A stretch of DNA of 64,000 bases from Chinchilla lanigera (taxonomy: Eukaryota > Chordata > Mammalia > Rodentia > Chinchillidae), in the NCBI RefSeq assembly GCF_000276665.1, contig NW_004955425.1:26086326-26150325 (forward strand), written 5' to 3'. The notes under the pieces were generated by a model that worked only from the letters and a program-made list of their open reading frames with translations, had not been told where the DNA came from and made no database searches. Within the stretch, counting starts at the first letter, position 1, and every line of letters begins with the position of its first letter. Positions 32,149 through 44,381 of this stretch are shown piece by piece. A program made the translations under genes and the position numbers.

Positions 32149-32984
32149 GGCCAGAGTGCTCATCTTCAGTTCAAGTGCTAACACTGGGCCAGAAAAGCTT
32201 CACTCCCATAGCAGCAGTGAGAAAATACCCACTGCTAACAACAGTGTCCACTGGATCTGGCCAGGGCTGGGGCGAGGTATGAAAGGTGAGCAGAGGGCCT
32301 CACGGGGAGACACGGTGGGTGTGGGTTGGTGGGAGTTCCAAGAAGTTCGAGTGGAAGAAGCCAGGCCTCCTGCCAATGTGAATGCTGCTTGCCATGGCCC
32401 TTCTCCATCAGCCCGCTGGTGGACCCCGGGACTGGCCCGTCTTTGTCCCTTTGTATTGCCCACATCGGTTGCTACTCTCAGATGTCCAGCTTTCCATAAC
32501 TCCTTGAAGGGTTCCTGCAAAAGTAGCAAGAATGGCTTTGGTTTAGAATAGGACTGAGCCTACACAAAATGAGTTCGCCTTTCTCGGAGACAGAAATAGG
32601 GCGAGATAGAACTTAGAAAAAACATTTTGTTGGAGCTCGACTAATAAATTGATTGGTCTAGGGGACTGGACTGTGTGCCCATACCTTACCTATTTTTGTG
32701 GAGCTTGTACCTTGAGATTTCACTATTTTCTAACAAAGCAATTTATGGCAAAACTCAGTTGTGCAGAATAAGGCGTTCTGGAAGCAAAGGGAAAAACTGC
32801 AGTTCTAAGGGGTTACTCTGCGGGAAAAGCAAAGCAAAACAAAACAAAAGTTTGTTTCTTCTACATTTCCTAGTAAGTGGAAGAAGGTTCTGTGCCTATA
32901 AGCAAAATGCTCAGTGAGGCTCATCTTTGGACGTTACTGTGAAATGCTTTGATCCAGTGAATTTTTTTTCACCTAATTTTGGCA
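32149..32984. other. Single-copy DNA, nothing recognised
   Basis: Plus frame 32066-32551 (161 codons) begins in the TG tract, and its minus counterpart covers the same DNA, so neither is convincing. No domain is recognised. Confidence 0.45.
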
Positions 32985-33385
32985 TATAGATTGCCTTCAT
33001 CGGAATGCTTTCTCCAAAACTCATGTGTTGGAAATCTAAACCCAATGCTACAGTGTTGGGAGGAGGGAGAGTCCAGTGGCAGATGATGTGGCTGGGAGGA
33101 TGGGGTGAGCGGATTACTGCCACTGTCGTGAGGCAGGCTGGTGGTTATAGGAGTGGCCTGATTATTGTCGAAGTGGGCCCTCCCAGCCATGTGCCCTTGC
33201 TCTACCCTCTGGCTCTCTGGTGCGCTTCCTCACTGTGCGGCATCCTCTGCTGCATTAGGAAGCAGGGTGGCACACCCCTGATCTGGGACTGCCTGACCTC
33301 CAAAACTGTGAGAAATACATTTATTTTCTTTGTCAATTACCCAATCTCGGGTATTCGCTTGTCGCAACACAAAGTGGATGAAGAC
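32985..33385 (+). mobile_element. MLT1/MaLR-type LTR
   Basis: 'aaactcatgtgttggaaatc', 'caatgctacagtgttgggagg', 'gctgcattaggaagcagggtgg', 'ctccaaaactgtgagaaatac' and 'aattacccaatctcgggtattcg' run in order as in MLT1-type LTRs, including the terminal 'gtcgcaacacaaa'. The 223-codon open frame at 33005-33676 lies mostly on this LTR and is not a gene. Confidence 0.85.
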
Positions 33386-35159
33386 AAAGGTCCGGCAGAA
33401 ACAGAGAGTGATTACAGACAGGAAAGGAAAGATCCCAAAGATAAATTTAGTTGGACAACCTGGTCTTCACTGTGGCTTGTATTTCCCCACCTTATTCTTT
33501 TCTGTATTTCCTATCATTGTCAGGCTGTCCCTTTAGCAATGGCTTGCCCATCAAATGTATTCCAAGTCCTCCACGCCTTGAACAAAGAATTGGGTGAGAT
33601 GAAAAATGGTGCCAGAAAGTTTATTTGCAAAGTCAGATGTGGATGGGTATGGGAGAAACCAGCCCTGCAGAGCTAACCCGGGCAGAACAAGAGAAAAAGA
33701 AGGTAAAAACAAAAATAAAAGTACATACCGCATCTGAGAAACTCAGGCCACGCTATCATGGGAAGTAGTGCCAGCTGGCATCATGGTGTTTGTTTTATGC
33801 TGTCCATATCTCATGTATTGTATGGGAGCTTGAGAGAAGTTCTACATACGGGGTCCTGACGTTGCCTTGGGATCTTGTAATTGACAAGTCCTGCTCATTT
33901 TCCCAGCCAGCTTTGCCACGTCCTATCTCCTATGTCACTACCACACAATTCATACAGAACATGCTTATCACTTCAAATGATATCTGTTTAACATTTGTAT
34001 CTTTGCCTAGATTAAGAACTTCTACTAGACATGACCTCAGTTGTATTCATTTTCCTACTTTCTAGACTTTAGTGCAAAGCCTGAGATCCAATGAAACCTC
34101 AGAGTGTGTGATTTAGAAGTGAGTTATATTCTTTACGCTTCCTTCCCCTTGCCCCCTTTTAGGGAGCGCTTTACCCTTCCAAATGTAATGATAAGGAAGG
34201 GGAGGTCAGCACACTAAGAGATCTGATACATCTGGGTTCCTTACCTACCTCTCACCTGGCACCCAGAAAACTCTCTGAAACTTGTTAACATTAAGGACTT
34301 AATAACTGACGATGCTGTGCTTGCTTAGTAAAACAACCCCTACTGTTGATAATTTAGGGCTCTGACTTGATTTTTTTCCCTTCTTTCCTGGTTCTCTCCA
34401 ATTTTTCTCTCTGATCTCTGCCTCTCCCTGGCTACCTAATATCAAGAGATTAATCAATTCCCAGCTCCTGTTGGTTATCAGTAAACTCTCCTTTAGGAGA
34501 GAAGCAGTGGTCTGTGTCTTTATGAACAAATGTAAGCCGACGGCAAGTTCTCTAAACAAATCCTGCTTTTAAATAAGAGACAGCAGTGCCTCCTCCAAGG
34601 GATCCAAGAGGAGGAACCTGGGCCACACACCTGTGAACCGGCCCAGCCAGCACGTGGCTTCCTTGTTGTTATCTTAAGAGTCAGGAAAGCGCGCTGTACT
34701 TTGATGTTCCTTTAAAACAAATTTTTGGAATGTGCTTTATTTCCCTTTTTAATTTCTCCTTAGAAAATCTTAGTAAAATTCTTTTGAAAAGCCCAGCGTG
34801 TGTCGGCCGAACCAGAGAGGAAGAAGAAAGGGAGTTTTGTGTACATTTAGAATTGAAAACATGACTCATTGTAAGAGTTCTGATCTACCCTAGGGCAGAG
34901 ATTGCTAATTCCACGATGTGCCAGACTCTTTGGAGAATCTTATGAATACTGCATGCTCCTGTCTCAGGGGAAAGTGTAGATGCACAAAAATTTGTGTTCA
35001 GTTTTGGGGAGCTGGAAGGCTCCTAGATCCCAAGCTAAGAATCTGAGTTTTGACAAAAGGGACAAACTAGAGGTGAGAGCTGTTGTTGCTTGGGGTCCTC
35101 ATCCTTTCCAACTTTAATGACTTTTTCCATGCCCTTCTGATTATTTTTATCCCATCAGT
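33386..35159. other. Single-copy DNA, nothing recognised
   Basis: No repeat or exon is clear. 34680-34870 ('gaaagcgcgctgtactttg', 'tgtgtcggccgaaccag') is repeat-free and contains several CpGs; it might be conserved non-coding. Overlapping frames lack motifs. Confidence 0.4.
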
Positions 35160-35345
35160 ATCATTAGGATTCATAGCTTACATTTACTGAATATTTGTTG
35201 GCATACAAATATTCTCACTTATCCCTGCCAACAGTCTCATGAGCTAACTGTATTATTTTTATTCTGTACATAAGAAACCCAAGGCCTAAGGAGGCAATTT
35301 GTCCTGCTGTCCCACAGTCATTATTCCAAATCCAGCCTCTGCTCT
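35160..35345 (+). mobile_element. MIR-like SINE
   Basis: 'acatttactgaatatttgttgg', 'ctcacttatccctgccaacag', 'tctgtacataagaaacccaagg' and 'gaggcaatttgtcctgctgtcccacag' follow the MIR/L2-type order. Confidence 0.65.
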
Positions 35346-37695
35346 TAATGCCCTTTCAAAGCATCTCCATATTTCTTATGCTCCCTTGCATTTGAGGATA
35401 GAATTCTTCAGACATCTCAATTATATGCAATGCCAAGGTTGCCCCCACCCCACCTCTATTTACCTGGTGGTCACAGCCACAGATAGCTGCATCCATTTCT
35501 GTGCATGTTGTAATATTAAGAGCATGGGCTCCTTTCTGAACTTTCAACTGTCATTTTCTTCCACATTCTCGACATATCTACCTCCGTGGGGAATCTTTTC
35601 CAAAGAGTAAACACAAAGCATTAAGGGGTCTTATCAGATGCAAAGAACACGATCTGGTTCTCTTGAGAGTCCAGCAGGTCTCCTCTTTCATTTTTACAAC
35701 CATCAATTGAGCACCCACTATATGCCAGGCCCTGTGCTGCTTCCTTCACAGAACTAGTGTCTGTTCACTGCTCACAAGTCAATGGGGAATTAGATCCTCT
35801 GCTCGAGCAGATCCAGCAGGATTGGTGTATTTTAGACCCAAACTCCTGTGAGACACTTCCAGGAGACTTGTAGTTCTCCTCCTAAATGACATGAATGGAG
35901 TGCTGAGACCATGAAGGGGAGAAGTTTTCCTCCATATTGATGCATAATCCTCACCAGGGAACAGAGGAAAGTGATGGAGGGGGCTGGGCCCCAGTCACGG
36001 CTGTTCCATTAACTCCACGACAGTGGGGAGAGCCACCAGCAGTCATGGTGCAGCTGCACAGAACAAGACAGCGGGACACTAGCAGCCACAGGGCATGTCA
36101 CATTATGCTGCTTACTCTGCATGTTATAGAATGTTTGAAGGTTACACTGGGTGATACTAGGACAAGTTGTCATGCAGAAGACTTGTTCATTGTTTTGGTC
36201 GGGGGGTGTTCACAAATGGGATCCTTCCTCTCCTTCCTCTGTCCTTTTTCCAACGTGTGTGCATGGGTGTCCTGTGTAGTGTGTCCTCTAGGCTTTTAGA
36301 ATGCACTACACACCCTTTTACAGGAGAGGACAGGCTCACGAGGTTGTTCTCTTAACGCTAAGAGCTTGCGTCATGTCAAATACAAACACAAGGGTTGTCT
36401 CGGGGAGCCGAATCTCCAAAGCCCATTTGAAGCAGTGGCTTTCATGAGTTGTTTTAGTTTGACAAGTTAATACACAGTTCCCAGGGGGAATGAGCTTTTC
36501 TAAATAGAACACTTCCTTTTGCTTTTCTTTCCTACACAGTCCCCAAACACTGTCAGACCCCATTTCAGCCGTGTTTGTGTGGGGACCCGAACACACAAAA
36601 GACAGGAACTGTACCATTCCTGCAGATATTAGCTCCTCTCTCCCTGGTTGACATTTGTTTTTCTAGCGGTGCAAATTAAGGTCGGTGTGGACTCCGTCTT
36701 TAGACATCCTCCCCATGAAGCCTGGCTTGCGATCCCGTGCTGTTTAGATGACACCTTGTGCACTGGAGTTGCTTTGGATGCAACCATTGCCTTGCCAGCT
36801 TGGCAAACACCAGGGCAAAGCTTTTTCCAAAGGGCAAGATGGAGCTTTTGGAAATGCAAATATGCACATGGGCTTGGAATGGAGGATCATCTCTAATTAA
36901 TGGTCTTTTGTGTCTTGCTCATGGGGGGTTGTCAGCTCAATAAAAAAACGCATTGACTTTCCTTTGTCAGTGACAGATACTCTTATCAGAAACAAGGCCC
37001 TGATTGTACTGGCTTCTTCCTGCTGAAAGAGCAAAGGGACCACTGTGCATGGTGCTGATGATTTGGCGACACCAACATCTTTACTGGAATAATTATTGAG
37101 GAACAGTTTTACTTAACACTGCAGCTTGGGGTTTAGGATAAAAGTTAAAGTGGAGGTTCCTCATTGTGTTTTGTAGATTTTAAGGGGTAAACTTGGCAAG
37201 TCTTTAGAAAAGACTTAGTATTTATCACCTGCTTTGTAAATGGTAGATTGAAAACAAAACAAAATAATCACATGTTTCTAGAAGTGTGTAGTATGTTCTC
37301 TAGCCTCTTTTATCTTAAATTTAGTATCCTCTATGAGTACTGAAGCAATAATTCAGAAAGCACTAACTGTAATTCAGGGCTCAAGAAGAGATGCTGCTCT
37401 TCTAAAATAATGACTGACAAGCAAGATTCCTTGTCAGCTACATAGATGATAGGGAGGGTCCTGTTTTCGAAGCGTTTTCTGAGCCCCTGCTATGGAGAAA
37501 AGCTTTTACCTGGTAGCTAGTATTAAGGCAGGCACTGGACAATCAAGGCTCTCTAAGCAAACTTGACAGCACTTTTTAAATCTTTTAAAAAATTCTAGAA
37601 GTTTCCTTTTACTGAGGGTGTAGGAACATGGACACTCTCTAAAGTGAGTTTAAGTAGGTAGTTGTAAGGGCCCTTGGTAAGCAGAGTAGTCCAGC
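35346..37695. other. Single-copy DNA, candidate conserved non-coding block
   Basis: A scrap at 35690-35780 ('caattgagcacccactatatgccaggccctgtgctg') is from an ancient repeat. The 36360-36960 part is repeat-free with a CACA-type texture and an octamer-like ATGCAAAT on the opposite strand ('aaatgcaaatatgcac'). No frame over it has a recognisable motif. It may be regulatory DNA. Confidence 0.35.
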
Positions 37696-37699
37696 AAAT

Positions 37700-37855
37700 T
37701 TTGACTTACAATCAAACACACCTAGTGCTCTGACCAGGCCAGGCTACCTTTACTTCTCTGGGCCTTAGTGTCCTTGTCTGGGACATAGAGACACTAGTAG
37801 CACTTACCTCATGGAACTGTGAGGATGCGTTAGGTTAGTGGTGTACAGCGGGTGA
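37700..37855 (+). mobile_element. MIR SINE
   Basis: 'aatcaaacacacctagtgctctg', 'ctttacttctctgggccttagtgtccttgtctgggacatagagac' and 'cacttacctcatggaactgtgagg' match the MIR middle and 3' region. Confidence 0.75.
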
Positions 37856-39055
37856 CACACAAGAAGGTACAAGGTCACTGCTGTGTGTTAGCTCTTCCTC
37901 CTCTTCTTCCTCTTTTTTCCTCCTCCTCATTCTCTTCTCCTTTCCCTGCCTCCTGGTCACCAGAACATGAGAACACAGCAGTCTCAAAAATTTTCAAAGG
38001 CAAAAAAATTTTCTTAAAAGTGGAAACAATGAAAGAAGACAAGGAAAGAACACACATGTAGCATCCCACTTTAGCAGTGCGCTAGCTGTAAAAGAGTCAC
38101 GTGTCCCACTTCCCTTCATGGTAGGTTCCCTGCAGGCCCTGCCAAACTCAAGAGCCCAGTGGCAGTGTTGTGCCCGTGATTCACCGAGTGCAGGGAGGCG
38201 GGGGCTCGAGCTCCAGCCTGGCTCTGCTAGCTCTGGGTAGTGATGAGCTAGTCAGTCTCTCCCCCGCTAGGACTCAGTTCCCTCTGTGGCAGCATGGTTT
38301 GGGTCAGCCTGGGAACTGCTTGCGTAATTGAATATGGCTGACTACTTCCGCTGTACCCTCTCAACCCACTCCAGTCAGATTTGGGCTGTTGGTGCATTCT
38401 GTGCCCACATGTAGGAGGGGAGCTTCGTCTTTCCCAGACCTGAGCCATCATTCAGGATTTGGAGTAAGTGGGCCATGCTCTTCTCTTCCCTCCCCAGCTT
38501 GACTTCTTGGGAGTTTGCCCTTATAAACAAATTAAGAAGCACAGGGCCAAGGAGCTGTCCAAAAAGGAACTAGGCTGCAAGGTGCAGGTGACAGCAAGGT
38601 AGAGTGCACTTGGTGGCTGGAGTCTGTGCCCTGCTTGTGGTGCAGAGATGGCCAGAGTAGTGTTGCTGAGGGAGTGATTCATTTGCCTGTTCATTACCAT
38701 GCTAAAGGATTTACTGTAACTATGGGACTCGGGGGAGACAGAACAGCCTCTTGGAGACTCACTGGCTGCAGCCCTACTGATTTGCTGCAAGAAGAGAGGC
38801 CTGACAGCCCAGCGAGGTTCAGTACAGTGGCGGGGCAGCAGAAGGTGTGGCGGGATGCAGCTTGTGGAGAGCACAGTCATGCAGGGACTGGGGAAGAGAG
38901 GAGAAAGGGACAGTTTTAAAGCAGGAGAGCACTGAGAATAGACAAGGGCTGAGAGCAGGGTGAGGGAGAGGACAGTTGGGGGTGTCAGGAGATGGACCTC
39001 TGTAAGGCTTCTGTTTTCATGTTGAGGTGATAAACGCCTGGAATTTGGATTTTCC
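37856..39055. other. Single-copy DNA; C/T-rich tract and a decayed repeat before the gap
   Basis: A TCC-rich tract lies at 37890-37950. 38850-39050 ('gagaaagggacagttttaaagc', 'gttgaggtgataaacgcctgg') may be more of the ancient interspersed repeat. The paired plus/minus frames at 38521-38919 overlap antisense and have no motif. Confidence 0.4.
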
Positions 39056-39589
39056 NNNNNNNNNNNNNNNNNNNNNNNNNNNNNNNNNNNNNNNNNNNNN
39101 NNNNNNNNNNNNNNNNNNNNNNNNNNNNNNNNNNNNNNNNNNNNNNNNNNNNNNNNNNNNNNNNNNNNNNNNNNNNNNNNNNNNNNNNNNNNNNNNNNNN
39201 NNNNNNNNNNNNNNNNNNNNNNNNNNNNNNNNNNNNNNNNNNNNNNNNNNNNNNNNNNNNNNNNNNNNNNNNNNNNNNNNNNNNNNNNNNNNNNNNNNNN
39301 NNNNNNNNNNNNNNNNNNNNNNNNNNNNNNNNNNNNNNNNNNNNNNNNNNNNNNNNNNNNNNNNNNNNNNNNNNNNNNNNNNNNNNNNNNNNNNNNNNNN
39401 NNNNNNNNNNNNNNNNNNNNNNNNNNNNNNNNNNNNNNNNNNNNNNNNNNNNNNNNNNNNNNNNNNNNNNNNNNNNNNNNNNNNNNNNNNNNNNNNNNNN
39501 NNNNNNNNNNNNNNNNNNNNNNNNNNNNNNNNNNNNNNNNNNNNNNNNNNNNNNNNNNNNNNNNNNNNNNNNNNNNNNNNNNNNNNNNN
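39056..39589. other. Assembly gap (534 N)
   Basis: A run of N. The two long frames drawn across it are meaningless. The gap abuts a simple CCCTT tract, so it is probably an unresolved pyrimidine repeat or an older repeat insertion. Confidence 0.99.
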
Positions 39590-39690
39590 CTTCCCTTCCC
39601 TTCCCTTCCCTTCCCTTCCCTTCTCCCTTTCTCTCCTCTCCCCTCAGATCCCCTCCCCTCTTCTCTTCTCTCTCTCTCACTCTCTTTCTC
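39590..39690. repeat. (CCCTT)n and C/T-rich tract
   Basis: Starts with CTTCC repeats (39590-39622), followed by imperfect C/T-rich DNA with TCTCTC. It explains the adjoining gap. Confidence 0.95.
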
Positions 39691-39887
39691 TGGAGAAAAG
39701 ACAGTCTTTTTGAATAAACAGTGCTGGTGTTGGGAAAATAAGATATTTCTGGCCTATGTGTCTCTCTCCTTGCCCTGAACACTCAGATCACAGTGTGAGA
39801 GCGTCAGTTTTCTTAGAGACAGTTTGGTTTTATTTCTTCTTACAGAGCAGGAACCAGTGGCGCACAGAGATGGCCAAGGTCATTGTT

Positions 39888-40255
39888 ATGGTTTGTGTCT
39901 GTATGTCCCCCAAAGCCTCATGAGGTCATGAGAGGGCAAGTTTTTTGGAGGTGGCTGAATGTAGAATTTGTGATTGATTCATTGTCTGATGCTGGGATTG
40001 GGAGTGTGAGTGCTACACCTGCCTTAGGGTAGGTAGCCTGCATACAGTATAGGGGAGGAAGAAAAGCTTGCTTCTCCCGTTTTACTGTCTTCCACTGCCA
40101 TGAACTGTTGCCCCTCTGTCATGCTACCCTGCCTTGGAGCCAGCCAGTTATGGACTGAAACCTCCACAAACTGTGAGCTAAATAAACCTTTCCCCCTTCA
40201 ACTTTGGATGTCGGATATTTCATCTCAGCAATGAGAGAAAAGTAACCAAGACAAT
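39888..40255 (+). mobile_element. MaLR-type LTR, near complete
   Basis: 'gttatggtttgtgtctgtatg', 'atgaggtcatgagagggc', 'agccagttatggactgaaacc', 'ctgtgagctaaataaacctttc' (with AATAAA) and 'gatatttcatctcagcaatgag' then 'aagtaaccaagaca' are in MaLR order. Both termini can be recognised, so this is a solo LTR. Confidence 0.85.
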
Positions 40256-41504
40256 CTTATAGAAAGGAAGAACTGGAACCTGTGTCTTTGACCTTTGGTT
40301 TAGTGCCATGGGGTGAAGAGGAAGTGGATTCAAGTTGATCTAGATCCCCCCTGTGATCAGCTCTGTACTGTAGCTGCTGGAACATTGGCCATTTCATTGA
40401 ATTTTACTCTGTAAAGAAGGGATCACCGCCTCACTTGACATATGAGAGAGCTGAGGGTTTGAAGTGAGTTAATATGTACTGATAAATTGTGACCCTTCAC
40501 CAGACAGATTCCAAGCCAAGTCTTGGGATCCACACACTCACTCATATTTATTGCTCTGTGCTTCTAACATGTATGTCCAGCATCAACATTAACTTAGGGA
40601 ACTGGATGATCAAACTGACACTGAGCCTTTCCCTGCTCCTCTCCCATCAAACCGTGGCTGACCTATGTGTCATTCTCTTGTATTCTTGGGAGGTCATGGG
40701 CTTCATCTAAATTCTGTGCTTTATATGAGACTAAAGTAAAAATTTTGCTTTGTCCCTCTCAGGTATCCTAAGCAGGGAATAGTCTGTTTCCCCAGGAGAT
40801 ATTTGTCAACATTTTTGGTGAGTGGTTCTGCTAATTAATGTCCCGGGGTAAGGATGCTGAACATCTTGTAGAATTCTAGACAGCCTTGCAACGTCAAGGA
40901 CATTGAGAAATGTCCAGGATTGAGTAAGACAATCAGAAATGTCCTACTCAGAGAACCAGTGACACTGACTTTGAAAAAACATTGGAAAAAACTCATAGAA
41001 AATGAAAAACTTTGCAATTTTCATGGTAGGAGTTTTGGACAGAAGGAAGCCCTTGGATAGTAGTGGCGAGCTTACGGCATGGATGCCGTGGTGGGTGCAC
41101 AGAGCCCTCTCTGTCAGCGCACAAGCCAAGTCGTCCCAGCCAAGGTTTGACAAATTACCAGCATGTGTACAACAGCAAAGATCACATTCTTTGTGCAAAA
41201 GCACACCAAATGCAAATTTTACCTTTCAGTGAAAACTTTGTGTCATCGAGAGCTCTGTTATTGTGTTTTTCTTTTAAGACAAAAGATATTAATGTAGGGG
41301 TTGGTTTTTCTAAACCAAAACCTCAGTACTTAGGTTTAATTGCAGTTTTGCCACTTTGGGGTAATAAGGAGGTTTTGGGTTGCAGTTTGGGCACTCCGTC
41401 TCTGAAAGGTTTGCCATTACTGCCTTAGGAGAATGACATTTGGGTGGGAGGGCTCAGAGGTGACTGCATAGTTCCCACAGCAACCTGGACCTGCATAACT
41501 ATAT
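40256..41504. other. Single-copy DNA, nothing recognised
   Basis: No gene is supported. Overlapping short frames on both strands at 40835-41428 are motif-free. Confidence 0.4.
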
Positions 41505-41665
41505 CCTGCATAACAGTGCTCATTTCTCCAAGCTTCATTTCCCCTATTGCAAAATAGTAACAAGCATAGCACCCACCTTGCAGGGACGTTGTATTGTTTC
41601 AGTGACCCCTTACATGTAAGTGCTTACAACAGGGTCTGGCACAATTAATTCAGTAGGTGTTAGCT
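41505..41665 (+). mobile_element. MIR SINE
   Basis: 'ttcatttcccctattgcaaaatagtaac', 'gcacccaccttgcagggacg', 'tgtaagtgcttacaacagggtctggcac' and 'aattcagtaggtgttagc' follow MIR order. Confidence 0.78.
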
Positions 41666-43448
41666 TTAATCCTAAGTGTAATGCAATGCATTATTCAGAA
41701 ACATGACGACTCTTTTATAAATGCTCACCTATGAGTACTAAAACTTTAAAATCCTGGGTCTATTGTTCACCTAAATTTAAAGCAAAAGTAAAAACAAGTA
41801 AAAAGAAACATTTTGAGATTCTTAAAATATCTACCAGCAACTATAGAAAAAAAATTCTAGAAGAGGTGGAAGAATTTAAATTAGGTCAAAGGAAAGCCAA
41901 ACGTACCTGAGTGTTTCTCCAGGCGCACCATGCTTTGGACTGCACTGTCTGCCCAGCTCTCGTTATCTGGGGCCTGGAGTGGACCCTGGGGGTCTTGGGT
42001 GAAGCCACTGGATTTACCTCAAGTTTTGTGGTCAGGAGTCTCCAGGAGCCTCTGCGGGGAGAATTCACATCAGCTCCTTCACTTTTTGGTGATTCATTTC
42101 TAAAATTTTTTCCTAGCGGTGCTGGGAGTTGCAGGCAGAGCTGCATGCATATTAGGTGAGGGCCTGATCCCTCTGTCACGCCCCGCACCAGCCCCTTCAT
42201 TTTGAGGAGTGCTGGGTGGTTCCTACACATCCGTCTCTGTTCAGCTGGCTTCAGCGATGGGTGGTTGTGCTTGAAAGAGCCAGGTCACTTTAAAGGGATG
42301 TGAGAAGTGCATCTCTTGGGACAGAAATTAAAGCAGATGAGTGATGTGCTGTCTCTCAACTAATGACTGTCTAGATGTTAACGCTGTCTGCTCCAGAAGA
42401 GCAGCCGAGGACCAGGTTATACACACTGAGCATTAGGGAGGAGAAGAGTCGGTGGCAAGCGGCAGGAGATGAACTGGTCCTCACAGTACACATAGCCTCC
42501 CTACGCATCAGTTTTTTTTCTCCAGCCAGCTATTTGTTAAAACAGGCGCAGTCCTGCTCCTGCCAGGATCAGTGCAGCGTACACTGCATGGTAGTAAGTA
42601 TGTATTAAATGTCAGTGTAACGATTTCTTCAGCATTACTCAGTCAATTGAAGGCCTAGTGTGTGCTGGAAACTGTACTATCGGAGGAGTGAGGAACAAAA
42701 AGCGAGTCCTAGCTTCAAGGGTGTACAGTGTATAAAGCTTACGTGGGAGTGTTTCTCACAGAGCAGCTCTCAGAATCATAGATTGGTTATGAAAGACGAT
42801 TCCCAGGACCCCAAGCGTATGAGACCCAGATATCTGCATGTGAGACACTTGTGACTTACACTGAGGTTTGACGTGCACTGGTGTAGAGCGGGTACACTCA
42901 GTGCCTGGTGTATAAAGGCTTCATTTCTGTGTCTGTTTCACCGTTACAGCCAGCTCTTCTGGGGGAGCATCAAAAAGTATCTAAGGGAATGTGCGGCTTA
43001 TGGGCCTCAGGATGAGAACTGTGTGACAGGCATATTTGTAAAGTGGAAGAATCTGGATGGGAGGTAGGGAAGGAGCAGTGTGACCTCTGTGCAACCAGAG
43101 GAATAAATGAATCTAATCCCAGTGTTTACAGGTGCCCTGCTGGGTGACCGATGTGTCTATACTTAGGGCTTAGTCCCAATACCTTTTAGTATGTGGTCAG
43201 GTCAGGAGGGAAATCCAGAGATTTGGTTCTCCCCAAATATTTATCAATGGATGTTTTAAGAATTAAAACACACAAAGGAATAGGTAGAATGTAGACAGGT
43301 GCCTATCTTTTTGTGAGTGGGCTGGGGGGATTGGATATGTTTATTAGGTCGAAAAAACCTGGGTGACCCCAGGTTGGTGTGAGGTACTTCTGGTTGGTAT
43401 GCTGAAGACTCATCCCTGGGGGAAGAAGCCTGAAACTTGGGAAAGAGA

Positions 43449-43452
<4 letters not shown>
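41666..43452. other. Single-copy DNA with an ancient repeat scrap
   Basis: 42620-42730 ('ggcctagtgtgtgctggaaac', 'ggtgtacagtg') resembles the ancient repeat. Opposed frames at 41886-42230 and the short frames at 42375-43067 are motif-free. No gene is supported. Confidence 0.4.
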
Positions 43453-43509
<57 letters not shown>

Positions 43510-43524
43510 AAGAGAGAGAAAGGG
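43453..43524. repeat. (GA)n microsatellite
   Basis: A pure AG run with AAAG interruptions near its 3' side. The Arg/Glu-rich open frame at 43363-43548 crosses it and is an artefact. Confidence 0.95.
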
Positions 43525-44300
43525 ATGAAGGTGTGGGAGTGGGGGTAGCTCAGGGAGACTCTGTAGTGGATTTTGTCCCTGGCAACCTCACTGCAGGATT
43601 TCTGTGATGGACTCTGGCATGTTGCCCAGTTTGGCAGTTTGGGACCCTGAGGTCTGAGTGAGAGCTACACCTGTGGCCCAGCAGAAGGTCCTTGTTTTCT
43701 GTGACTAAGGAAGCTCAGAGAGAGCTCAGCTCAAGTCTGCGGGGAAGTAAGTGAACTTGCTGGAAAGGAGCGTGTGCCTCTGGGTGGGAGTTGGGCAGAG
43801 TGGGACAGGGAAGACAAGGAAGGAAGGAAACAGGTTCATTTCAAGGCCTGGGTCCAGCTCAATGCAGTGCAGGACGTCATTCAGCTTGGCTGGTGACAGT
43901 GAGCCCTGAGATGTTTTCCTACCCCACCAAGAAATGGGTACGTTTTACATAACTAGCACGGGGATGGAGAAGAAAAAACCTTCTACAATGGAGAGCGTTA
44001 GACTGGGGTGGAAATCTTAGGACAAATCCTTTTCTCATTCTCTAAGTAGTAATGGGAACCCAGCTCCACAGTGGTGGCATCCCTTTCGGGAAGTCCTCTG
44101 ATTCTCTTGTTCGTGGTCCCGTGGGCTGGTGCTCCATGAGAGATACCTTTTTGCTTGAAGAGCTTCCATATTCTTGGAATGGAAAGGAGAATCTCGAGAG
44201 AAGGGACCTAAATCATTTCAACAGGCACAACCTGCCAGCACGTACCCCAGCAAGGGGACCTTTTAAAAGTAGCTTCAAAGTATATTAAAAATCCCCCTGA
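43525..44300. other. Single-copy DNA, nothing recognised
   Basis: About 780 bases without a recognised repeat or gene. A plus frame at 44052-44288 has no motif. Confidence 0.4.
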
Positions 44301-44381
44301 GGGGGCTGGGGATGTGGCTCCATGGCAGCCTAGCATGCTGAGGCCTTGGTTTTCTTCTCTACTACTACAGTACTGCTAATT
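44301..44381 (+). mobile_element. ID SINE, diverged and shortened
   Basis: 'gggggctggggatgtggctcc' and 'cagcctagcatgctgaggcc' are an ID 5' half. The 3' half is degenerate. Flanks TTAAAAATCCCCCTG and TTAAAAAATCCTCTTG look like a decayed target-site duplication. Confidence 0.75.

Noticed and set aside
31821..32184. Cys/His/Thr-rich frames on both strands
   Set aside because: They are translations of the TG/CA tract at 32050-32148.
33005..33676. 223-codon plus-strand frame
   Set aside because: Most of it lies on an MLT1/MaLR-type LTR (32985-33385), and the rest has no motif. LTR-derived frames are expected by chance.
38985..39782. 265- and 228-codon frames spanning the assembly gap
   Set aside because: They consist mostly of unknown residues translated from N, so they carry no information.
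43363..43548. Arg/Glu-repeat frame as a charged-domain protein
   Set aside because: It is a translation of the GA microsatellite.
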